NCBI GenBank assembly: GCA_937973585.1
Contig: CALJKN010000076.1
Coordinates: forward strand, 1-6,166
Source of the DNA: an uncultured Helicobacteraceae bacterium
GTDB taxonomy: Bacteria > Campylobacterota > Campylobacteria > Campylobacterales > UBA6016
DNA: 6,166 bases
Reading direction: 5' to 3'
The position numbers and the translations under genes were made by a program. Positions 1 through 5,648 of the stretch are shown here, piece after piece. The notes under the pieces are model-generated. The model did not search any database. It worked only from the letters and a program-made list of their open reading frames with translations, and was not told the DNA's origin. Numbering within the stretch: position 1 is the first letter of the stretch; every line of letters starts with the position of its first letter.

Positions 1-524
1 ACGCATCCGGCGGTCGGTTTGTTATCTTTTGACTTGACGTGCAAAAATATACAAGAACCTAACCCTTTTTCGCCGGATTCGTTGTAGCCTATAACCGCTC
101 CGATGTCGTAGAGGTCATCGGCTCTGTACATAAATTCAAAGCTGTCAAAATCTTTTTTTATAAGGTTTTTGTCGGCTATTTTGTTGTAGTTTTCAGATTT
201 CACATCGTCTATGCAGTATAAATCGGGATATGTTTTTATAAATCCCATTTTGTCAAAGCCGTTATCCGATTTGCCGAATATGGATGTTATTTTGAAAGTT
301 CCGGATGGGGTTTTGCCGTCACCCTCTCTTTTTTCTCCATCTTTTGCCGCACCGTTTCGACCGATTAGGACATCGTATATATTTACGATTTTACCGTTTT
401 CGACAAACTCCATTTTTGCCGTTTGCGGGCTTGCTTTGTCGGGTGTCACTATGAGTTTTTGGGTATCGGCGCAACCGACAAACAAAGCCGTAAAAAAGAA
501 AGTGTAAAAATATAGTTTGTTCAT
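1..524 (-). CDS. L,D-transpeptidase (YkuD/COG3786-like) lipoprotein, 3' end outside the window
   Basis: Reading the minus strand from the ATG at 524-522 gives 174 uninterrupted codons to the window edge. The N-terminus (MNKLYFYTFFFTALFVGC) is a short hydrophobic signal ending in a lipobox-like FVGC, so Cys18 is the likely lipidated residue; Phe rather than Leu at -3 makes the lipobox imperfect. Residues about 53-80 (LIGRNGAAKDGEKREGDGKT, then PSGTFKI) match the substrate-side core of YkuD-fold L,D-transpeptidases, and residues 157-174 (GSCIFLHV, then PTAGC) match the COG3786 catalytic motif, with His162 and Cys174 as catalytic pair. Family members cross-link or edit peptidoglycan peptides in the periplasm through a Cys acyl-enzyme; the exact bond made here cannot be told. 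The window cuts off immediately after the catalytic Cys codon, so the C-terminal part is unseen. It is divergent from the antiporter gene, with 39 bp between start codons. No good Shine-Dalgarno sequence precedes the start; the nearest AGGG is 14 nt away. Confidence 0.85.
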   Translation of the reverse strand, partial: MNKLYFYTFFFTALFVGCADTQKLIVTPDKASPQTAKMEFVENGKIVNIYDVLIGRNGAAKDGEKREGDGKTPSGTFKITSIFGKSDNGFDKMGFIKTYPDLYCIDDVKSENYNKIADKNLIKKDFDSFEFMYRADDLYDIGAVIGYNESGEKGLGSCIFLHVKSKDNKPTAGC

Positions 525-531
525 AAATAGC

Positions 532-537
532 TATAAT
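532..537 (+). promoter_or_regulatory. -10 box (TATAAT) for the antiporter gene
   Basis: A perfect TATAAT lies 26 nt before the antiporter start codon, which would put the transcription start near 544 and give a leader of about 20 nt. No TTGACA-like -35 is evident at 15-18 bp upstream; a poor -35 is usual for Campylobacterota sigma-70 promoters. The box is 7 bp from the start codon of the divergent transpeptidase gene, so the upstream half of this promoter lies inside that gene's coding sequence. Confidence 0.55.
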
Positions 538-550
538 ACCCTAAAAAAAC

Positions 551-554
551 GGAG
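551..554 (+). promoter_or_regulatory. Ribosome binding site of the antiporter gene
   Basis: GGAG with 9 nt of spacing to the ATG at 564. It decides the start: the other nearby ATG at 556 is only 1 nt from the GGAG and in a different frame. Confidence 0.6.
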
Positions 555-563
555 TATGTCTAT

Positions 564-1961
564 ATGGATTACGGCGCTTTATCGCTTTTGCCGCCTCTGG
601 TTTCTATTGCGCTGGCTCTTTTGACAAAAGAGGTTGTATTTTCTCTTTTTGGTGGAGTGTTTGTCTGGCAGATGATAAAAATCGGAGATTTTTCGCCGTT
701 TGGGGCGCTATACGGCTCTATTGAGGCGATAGTCGGACTATTTGCAGAGGGGTGGGTGGTCAAAAGTATCGTCTTTATAGTCCTTGTCGGCTCTATTTTG
801 ACGATTGTCGTAGAGAGCGGAGGGGTATCGGCTTTTGTCCGCTACCTAACCGAGCGCTCAAACAGGGTAAAGTCCAAAAAAGGGGCATTGTTGCTTGGGT
901 ACTTCATAGGTATTACGATATTTATTGAATCCACTATCACCTCTTTGGTCGTAGGTTCCGTGACGGCCCCTTTGGCCGATAGATTCGGCGCATCCAGGGC
1001 AAAAGTTGCGTACCTGTGCGATGCCACCTCTGCTCCGGTTTGTTCGCTAATACCTCTAAACGGTTGGGGAGCCTTGCTTACGGGATTGGTCTCTGCTCAG
1101 ATAGCGGCAGGGGTATTGACCGGAAATGCGGCCTCGATAGTTGCAAGCTCTATCGTCTTCAACTTTTATGCGATTATTACCGTATTATTTGCGTTTTTGA
1201 TTGTTTATTTTGACTTTGATTTTTCATATATGAAAAAAAGCGAAGATACTGCAAAAGCGATTCACGGCAAAAATATCGTTTTGACATCTGAGGACAACGG
1301 GGCGAAAGTCTCTTTTATGGTTTTGCCGATTGTTTTTTTGACCGTTAGCTCTATACTTTTTTTGACACTTAGCGGCGGTGGCGATATATGGAAAGGGAGC
1401 GGAACTACGGCTGTTTTTTATGCGGTTTTATCGACTTTGGCATTTTGTTTTGTATATTTTGTCGTCTGGCATAAACACTTTAAAAGCGTAGAGTATTTTG
1501 CCCATTTAAAAAACGGTTCGATGAATATGATGTATGTCGGGGTTATGATGACGCTCGCCTTTGCTATATCTGCCGCCACAAAAGATCTAGGAACCGGAAC
1601 CTATCTAGCCGGATTTGCAAAAGGGTTTTTGAATCCGTCGCTACTACCGGCCGTGATATTCGTTTTCGGGTGCATGATCTCATTTTCCACGGGAACGAGC
1701 TGGGGGACCTTTAGTATTATGGTTCCGATAGCTATTAGCATGGGGGTAGCTCTAGGAGTTGATATATCTTTGGTTATCGGAGCGGCTGTTGCCGGAGGGG
1801 TTTTTGGGGATCACTGCTCTCCTATATCCGATACTACAATCGTATCATCAACCGCTAGCGGTTGCGACTTGATGGAGCATGTAAAGACACAACTTCCGTA
1901 CGCATTTTTGTGCGGCTTTTTAGCTCTCTTATGTTTTATTTCAGCCGGATTTATATTTTGA
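564..1961 (+). CDS. Na+/H+ antiporter, NhaC family
   Basis: This 465-residue inner-membrane protein has about 11-12 hydrophobic segments spread over its whole length, with a hydrophilic loop at about 222-250. The family signature is clear: GTSWGT at 377-382 and GGVFGDHCSPISDTTI at 411-426, the latter being the most conserved stretch of NhaC-type transporters (Pfam Na_H_antiporter). Polar residues within membrane segments include Glu122 (IFIEST) and the CDATSAPVC stretch at 152-160, plausible parts of the ion path. Known family members exchange Na+ for H+, and some relatives (MleN) couple malate and lactate to ion exchange, so the substrate is inferred rather than shown; I give no symbol for that reason. 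The length is normal and there are no interruptions. It is transcribed away from the transpeptidase gene, and the next gene begins 67 bp downstream on the same strand. A likely role is Na+ or pH homeostasis. Confidence 0.88.
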   Translation: MDYGALSLLPPLVSIALALLTKEVVFSLFGGVFVWQMIKIGDFSPFGALYGSIEAIVGLFAEGWVVKSIVFIVLVGSILTIVVESGGVSAFVRYLTERSNRVKSKKGALLLGYFIGITIFIESTITSLVVGSVTAPLADRFGASRAKVAYLCDATSAPVCSLIPLNGWGALLTGLVSAQIAAGVLTGNAASIVASSIVFNFYAIITVLFAFLIVYFDFDFSYMKKSEDTAKAIHGKNIVLTSEDNGAKVSFMVLPIVFLTVSSILFLTLSGGGDIWKGSGTTAVFYAVLSTLAFCFVYFVVWHKHFKSVEYFAHLKNGSMNMMYVGVMMTLAFAISAATKDLGTGTYLAGFAKGFLNPSLLPAVIFVFGCMISFSTGTSWGTFSIMVPIAISMGVALGVDISLVIGAAVAGGVFGDHCSPISDTTIVSSTASGCDLMEHVKTQLPYAFLCGFLALLCFISAGFIF

Positions 1962-1969
1962 TTAATCAA
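1958..1969. repeat. 12-bp perfect palindrome over the antiporter stop codon
   Basis: TTGATTAATCAA is a perfect inverted repeat that includes the TGA stop of the antiporter gene. As RNA it could form only a 4-bp AT-rich stem with a 4-nt loop, too weak for a convincing terminator. As DNA it has the half-site size of a dimeric regulator's operator, but the arrangement (TTGAT and ATCAA separated by 2 bp) does not fit the FNR/CRP-type spacing of 4 bp. No function is assigned. Confidence 0.35.
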
Positions 1970-1991
1970 GTTTTAATGAATCGGTAAATAA

Positions 1992-1997
1992 TATTCT
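1992..1997 (+). promoter_or_regulatory. Possible -10 box for the diguanylate cyclase gene
   Basis: TATTCT lies 31 nt upstream of the cyclase start in an AT-rich 67-bp gap and would place the transcription start near 2004. No -35 is recognisable, and AT-rich spacers produce such hexamers by chance, so read-through from the antiporter gene remains possible. Confidence 0.25.
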
Positions 1998-2028
1998 GAC
2001 CTAAATAAAAAAACTCATTGAGATAAAC

Positions 2029-3411
2029 ATGCAAAATTATCGTATGTTAAATGGCACCATAAATTACATAGACGGTTCAAAAGAGCGGATTATTGAAAAA
2101 TGGATGTCCGACAATCAAATTACTGCGCTTTTTGCTAAATATGAAATAGGCAAAGAGTATTTTTCAAAAAATATAGCTTCGCATCTTTTTGATATTGTTG
2201 TGGAGAATATAAAAACAGGCTCCAAAACAACCGACTACGACGGACTAAACAGGCTTATTACGTTTGTGAACGCCAAAATGATCAAATTTCATGAGCTTAT
2301 ACCACTCAAAGATTCGTTTTTTTGGGCTTTGACCGATACTATGTACGGCGACGGTATGCTATCTAAAAAGGTTTTTGATGAACTTTATATAATTTTTATA
2401 GGTATTTACAAAGAGGCGTCCGAATATATACTATCTAAAAGCATAGATTTTCAGGCTGTATACGAGGCGGAGGGGCAAAAAAATTTTAGGCTCCTAAACG
2501 AGTATAAAAAAGCGGTTGATGAGAGCAATATCGTCTCAAAAACAAACCCAAAAGGGATAATCACATACGTAAACAAGCAGTTTTGTATGATATCCGGATA
2601 CAGGGAGGAAGAGCTAATCGGGAAGTCTCACAACATAGTTAGACACCCTGATATGCCTAGATCCGCATTTAAAGATATGTGGGAGACCATAAAAGACAAG
2701 AAGACATGGAAAGGGACGGTTAAAAATCTAAAAAAGGACGGCGGAACCTATATTGTGGATACGACCATTGTTCCGATTACCGATGTTGACGGCGATATAG
2801 TCGAATTTATAGGGATTAGGCACGATATAACAGAGCTTGAAACGGCAAAAGAGCAGCTGCGGACTCTGAATTTTGCTATGAAAAAAAAGGTAAACGAGCT
2901 TTACGGGATGACCCAAAATCTGGAGCAACAGGCAACCACAGATACGCTTACCGGAATCTATAATAGATATAAATTTAACGAACTTTGCGATATCGAAGTC
3001 AAAAAAAGCAAAACAAACGGCTCGGCACTTTCGCTGATTATATTTGATATCGACAAATTCAAAGAGATAAACGACACCTACGGACATCAGGCCGGCGACA
3101 AGGCTCTTATAGATGTAGTTCATATCGTATCGCACAATATAGTTTCCAGCTCTATTTTTGCCAGATGGGGAGGCGAGGAGTTTGTGATTTTACTTCCGTC
3201 ACAGAGCGCCGTCGCCGCCGTCGAGACAGCTGAGAGGCTAAGGATTGAAATAGAGAGAAACTGTTTTGAGGAGATAGGCAGTATAACGGTTAGTTTCGGT
3301 GTCTCCGAGTTTGAGAGTATTGATGAGGGTGAAGATTTGCTCAAAAAAGCCGACGAGGCGCTTTATCTAGCAAAAAGAAACGGTAGAAACAGGGTGGAGG
3401 TATTCATCTAA
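2029..3411 (+). CDS. Diguanylate cyclase with helical N-terminal domain, Aer-type PAS and GGDEF domain
   Basis: This 460-residue protein lacks a signal peptide or membrane segment and should be cytoplasmic. Residues 1 to about 145 are an apparently all-helical domain that I cannot assign firmly; it may be globin-like or RsbR/RsbRD-N-like. Residues about 162-272 form a PAS domain of the Aer type: HNIVRHPDMP (201-210), DMW (216-218), TW (226-227) and VKN (231-233) match E. coli Aer, whose Arg57, His58 and Asp60 are tied to FAD binding and correspond here to Arg205, His206 and Asp208. A short linker, probably coiled coil (about 268-300), leads to the GGDEF domain (about 301-460). It keeps the active-site features: DTLTGIYNR at 305-313, FDID at 339-342, Asn348, Asp357 and GGEEF at 381-385, so it should make c-di-GMP from two GTP. 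The inhibitory RxxD site is absent (Val372 and Ser375 instead of Arg and Asp). The start has only a weak GAG ribosome site; Met6 is a less supported alternative. A redox or gas signal is inferred. Confidence 0.9.
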   Translation: MQNYRMLNGTINYIDGSKERIIEKWMSDNQITALFAKYEIGKEYFSKNIASHLFDIVVENIKTGSKTTDYDGLNRLITFVNAKMIKFHELIPLKDSFFWALTDTMYGDGMLSKKVFDELYIIFIGIYKEASEYILSKSIDFQAVYEAEGQKNFRLLNEYKKAVDESNIVSKTNPKGIITYVNKQFCMISGYREEELIGKSHNIVRHPDMPRSAFKDMWETIKDKKTWKGTVKNLKKDGGTYIVDTTIVPITDVDGDIVEFIGIRHDITELETAKEQLRTLNFAMKKKVNELYGMTQNLEQQATTDTLTGIYNRYKFNELCDIEVKKSKTNGSALSLIIFDIDKFKEINDTYGHQAGDKALIDVVHIVSHNIVSSSIFARWGGEEFVILLPSQSAVAAVETAERLRIEIERNCFEEIGSITVSFGVSEFESIDEGEDLLKKADEALYLAKRNGRNRVEVFI

Positions 3412-3417
3412 ATTGGA

Positions 3418-3423
3418 TATTAT
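3418..3423 (+). promoter_or_regulatory. Possible -10 box for the cyclophilin gene
   Basis: TATTAT lies 32 nt upstream of the cyclophilin start codon within the 44-bp gap after the cyclase gene. There is no recognisable -35, and no terminator hairpin separates the two genes, so cotranscription with the cyclase is an equally good reading. Confidence 0.25.
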
Positions 3424-3441
3424 TCGGCTTTAGTTTTTAAA

Positions 3442-3447
3442 AAAGGG
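3442..3447 (+). promoter_or_regulatory. Ribosome binding site of the cyclophilin gene
   Basis: AAAGGG with 8 nt of spacing to the ATG at 3456. It supports that start, which is also the one that gives a complete signal peptide. Confidence 0.55.
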
Positions 3448-3455
3448 TAATTCTG

Positions 3456-3986
3456 ATGGGTTTGTTTAAAAGATTTTTAGCCGTTTTGATTTTTTCCGTA
3501 GCGGCGGCGTATGCAAAACCGTACGCTGTTATTGAGACTAATGCCGGAACGGTAGAGATAGAGCTAAGGGCAGATGTAGCTCCAAAGGCTTGCGATAATT
3601 TTGTCAAACTGGCAAAAAAAGGGTATTACAACGGCCTTATTTTTCATAGAGTGATAAAAAACTTTATGATCCAAGGCGGTGACCCGACCGGAACGGGCAG
3701 GGGCGGTGAATCTGCTTACGGTAGACCTTTTGAAGATGAGTTTTCGCCGAAGCTGACGTTTGACAAGCCGTATGTGTTGGCTATGGCAAACAGAGGGCCA
3801 AATACAAATACAAGCCAGTTTTTTATCACTACCGCTCCAACCCAATGGCTAAACGGTATGCACACGGTGTTTGGCGTAGTAGTCAAGGGGCAAGATATAG
3901 TCAAAAAAATAGAATCTACTCCGACAGCCGCCATGGATAGACCCGTAACTGAGCAAAAAATTATAAAAATTACGATTAAAGAGTAA
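3456..3986 (+). CDS. Exported cyclophilin-type peptidyl-prolyl cis-trans isomerase
   Basis: The 176-residue product begins with a typical Sec signal peptide: basic MGLFKR, a hydrophobic core at 7-17 and a likely cleavage after AYA at residue 20. The mature part of about 156 residues is a single cyclophilin domain of normal bacterial size. FHRVIKNFMIQGGD at 63-76 supplies the catalytic Arg65, Phe70, Met71 and Gln73 (Arg55, Phe60, Met61 and Gln63 of human CypA). SQFFIT at 120-125 and WLNGMHTVFG at 131-140 supply Phe123, Trp131 and His136, matching CypA Phe113, Trp121 and His126. All key residues are present, including the Trp linked to cyclosporin binding. The enzyme is expected to assist folding of exported proteins in the periplasm by isomerising Xaa-Pro bonds. 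It follows the cyclase gene by 44 bp and is separated from guaA by a hairpin. I avoid the symbol ppiA because several paralogue names are used. Confidence 0.93.
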   Translation: MGLFKRFLAVLIFSVAAAYAKPYAVIETNAGTVEIELRADVAPKACDNFVKLAKKGYYNGLIFHRVIKNFMIQGGDPTGTGRGGESAYGRPFEDEFSPKLTFDKPYVLAMANRGPNTNTSQFFITTAPTQWLNGMHTVFGVVVKGQDIVKKIESTPTAAMDRPVTEQKIIKITIKE

Positions 3987-4027
3987 AGCCCCTTCGCCCT
4001 TCTCGGGTGTCGGCTTTACCGCTTTTT
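3983..4027 (+). terminator. Terminator-like hairpin after the cyclophilin gene
   Basis: An 8-bp perfect stem, GTAAAGCC (3983-3990) with GGCTTTAC (4012-4019), encloses a second stem, CGCCC (3995-3999) with GGGTG (4005-4009, one G-T pair), with loop TTCTC. The outer arm includes the TAA stop codon of the cyclophilin gene. A run of five T follows at 4023-4027, three bases after the stem, so it is an imperfect but plausible intrinsic terminator that separates the cyclophilin gene from guaA. Confidence 0.6.
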
Positions 4028-4042
4028 GCCGCTATCGGCGGT
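4018..4042 (+). repeat. Small overlapping inverted repeat upstream of the guaA promoter
   Basis: ACCGC (4018-4022) pairs with GCGGT (4038-4042), and alternatively GCCG (4028-4031) pairs with CGGC (4036-4039) around the loop CTAT. The first arm shares two bases with the upstream hairpin, and the second pairing ends in TTT at 4042-4044. It may be a second, weaker terminator or a site near the missing -35 of guaA; neither is shown. Confidence 0.35.
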
Positions 4043-4047
4043 TTATA

Positions 4048-4056
4048 TGTTATAAT
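4048..4056 (+). promoter_or_regulatory. Extended -10 promoter of guaA
   Basis: TGTTATAAT is a perfect extended -10 (TGn followed by TATAAT), 31 nt before the guaA start. The transcription start would be near 4063, leaving a leader of about 25 nt. That is too short to hold a purine riboswitch downstream of this promoter. No consensus -35 is present, which the extended -10 can compensate. Confidence 0.65.
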
Positions 4057-4077
4057 CCAAAAATTTAGTAATCACAA

Positions 4078-4083
4078 AGAGGG
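4078..4083 (+). promoter_or_regulatory. Ribosome binding site of guaA
   Basis: AGAGGG with a short spacing of about 4-5 nt to the ATG at 4088. It supports this start, which also places the conserved DFGSQYTQLIARRLRE block at residues 10-25 as in other GMP synthases. Confidence 0.55.
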
Positions 4084-4087
4084 ATAG

Positions 4088-5638
4088 ATGAAAGACGTAC
4101 CTATCATAGTATTTGATTTTGGCTCACAATATACTCAGCTCATCGCTAGAAGACTGAGAGAGGAGGGGGTGTATTGCGAGATAGTCCCTTACTCTGAGAG
4201 CTTAGAGGCGGTAAAAGCCAAAAATCCAAAAGGGCTTATCCTATCCGGCGGCCCTGCTAGCGTATACGAAGAAGATGCGTATATGGTGGACAAAGGTGTG
4301 TTTGAGATGGGGCTCCCGATCCTCGGTATCTGCTACGGTATGCAACTTATTACACACGTGTTTGGCGGTGAGGTAGTCAGAGCCGACCATCACGAATACG
4401 GCAAGGCAAAAATACTATTTGATGACGTTCACGGCTCGGTTAGCCCCTTGTTTATAGATATCGAGACGAATCACACGGTATGGATGAGCCATGCCGACAA
4501 GGTAACCAGACTGCCGGAGGGGTTTGTAAGGATAGGCCACACCGATAATGCAGAGTTTGCCGCAATCGCAAACGACGAGAAAAAACTATATGCGCTTCAG
4601 TTTCATCCGGAGGTTGCACACTCCGAGTTTGGGCACAAGATGCTAAAAAACTTTGCAAAACATATCTGCTCCCTTGAGAGTACGTGGAATATGGGGCATT
4701 TTGCCAAAGAGCAAATAGCTAAGATAAAAGCGCAGGTCGGCAACGACAAAGTGCTTTGCGCCGTATCGGGCGGTGTCGATAGTATGGTAACCGCCGCACT
4801 TCTAGTGGAGGCGATAGGGGATAATCTGGTTCCGGTATTTGTCAATAACGGCGTACTTAGGGCAAACGAAGTGGCTCAGGTGCAAGATATATTCAGGCAC
4901 TCCATCAAGCGAGAGCTAATCACGGTAGATGCCGAAGAGCTGTTTTTGGGGCGTTTAGCCGGTATTACCGAACCTGAGGCAAAGAGAAAAATCATCGGGC
5001 ATACGTTTATCGAGATTTTCGAGGCTGAGGCAAAAAAACACGCAGATTGCAAATATCTAGCGCAAGGTACGCTCTATCCGGATGTTATCGAATCCGTAAG
5101 CGTCAAAGGTCCGTCAAAAACCATCAAATCGCACCACAATGTAGGCGGTCTGCCTGATTGGATGAAGTTTGAGCTTATTGAGCCGCTAAGGGAGCTATTC
5201 AAAGATGAGGTACGAAAGCTGGGTCTTGAGCTAGGACTCCCGTCTTATGCTGTAGATAGGCACCCGTTTCCAGGCCCCGGCCTTGCTATCCGTGTGATGG
5301 GCGAGGTGAATAAGCCAAGCCTTGAGATGCTACGAAAAGCCGATGTCATCATGATAGACGAGCTAAGAGCTTCAGGATATTACGGCAAAGTATGGCAGGC
5401 GTTTTGCGTCCTTCTAAATGTCCAAAGTGTAGGCGTAATGGGCGACAATAGAACATACGAAAACACGGTATGTATCAGAACGGTCGAGAGTACGGACGGT
5501 ATGACTGCGGTGTTCGGTAGGCTTCCGTTTGAACTTTTGGAGCGTATGAGTAGTCGTATAATCAACGAAGTAGACGGTATCAACAGGGTAGTCTACGACA
5601 TCTCCTCAAAACCGCCTGCTACTATAGAGTGGGAATAA
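4088..5638 (+). CDS. guaA: GMP synthase (glutamine-hydrolysing)
   Basis: GuaA converts XMP to GMP in the cytoplasm using ATP and ammonia released from glutamine, the last step of guanine nucleotide synthesis. The 516 residues match the usual length. The N-terminal class I glutamine amidotransferase domain (about 5-193) has the nucleophile in GICYGMQ (Cys82) and the rest of the triad in QFHPEV (His173, Glu175). The ATP pyrophosphatase domain has the P-loop SGGVDS at 227-232, then TLYPDVIES at 328-336 and KSHHNVGGLP at 347-356. The C-terminal dimerisation and XMP-binding domain has HPFPGPGLAIR at 392-402, GVMGDNRTYE at 449-458 and the terminal KPPATIEWE. Minor variants are VNNGVLR at 252-258, where VDxGLLR is common, and Met233 directly after the P-loop where Ser or Thr is usual; neither removes a known catalytic residue. 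It has its own promoter and is followed 10 bp later by hemD. Its product feeds the GTP pool that the upstream cyclase uses, but that is not evidence of a functional link. Confidence 0.98.
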   Translation: MKDVPIIVFDFGSQYTQLIARRLREEGVYCEIVPYSESLEAVKAKNPKGLILSGGPASVYEEDAYMVDKGVFEMGLPILGICYGMQLITHVFGGEVVRADHHEYGKAKILFDDVHGSVSPLFIDIETNHTVWMSHADKVTRLPEGFVRIGHTDNAEFAAIANDEKKLYALQFHPEVAHSEFGHKMLKNFAKHICSLESTWNMGHFAKEQIAKIKAQVGNDKVLCAVSGGVDSMVTAALLVEAIGDNLVPVFVNNGVLRANEVAQVQDIFRHSIKRELITVDAEELFLGRLAGITEPEAKRKIIGHTFIEIFEAEAKKHADCKYLAQGTLYPDVIESVSVKGPSKTIKSHHNVGGLPDWMKFELIEPLRELFKDEVRKLGLELGLPSYAVDRHPFPGPGLAIRVMGEVNKPSLEMLRKADVIMIDELRASGYYGKVWQAFCVLLNVQSVGVMGDNRTYENTVCIRTVESTDGMTAVFGRLPFELLERMSSRIINEVDGINRVVYDISSKPPATIEWE

Positions 5639-5648
5639 CAATACCGTT

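Noticed and set aside
211..507. 98-codon plus-strand open frame
   Set aside because: It lies wholly antisense to the transpeptidase gene, whose minus-strand translation has a signal peptide and catalytic motifs. The plus-strand product resembles nothing and has no ribosome site.
1958..1969. FNR or CRP binding site
   Set aside because: The half-sites TTGAT and ATCAA are separated by 2 bp, whereas FNR-type sites need 4 bp.
2728..3135. 135-codon minus-strand open frame
   Set aside because: It is antisense to the PAS and GGDEF coding region, which shows clear domain motifs; the minus product has no recognisable family.
3434..3447. TTTTTAAAAAA after the cyclase gene as a terminator
   Set aside because: It is a loop-less A/T palindrome without a GC stem, and its 3' half forms part of the ribosome site of the next gene.
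4056..4088. Purine or guanine riboswitch before guaA
   Set aside because: The predicted leader is only about 25 nt, far too short, and no purine aptamer core is visible in the upstream intergenic sequence.
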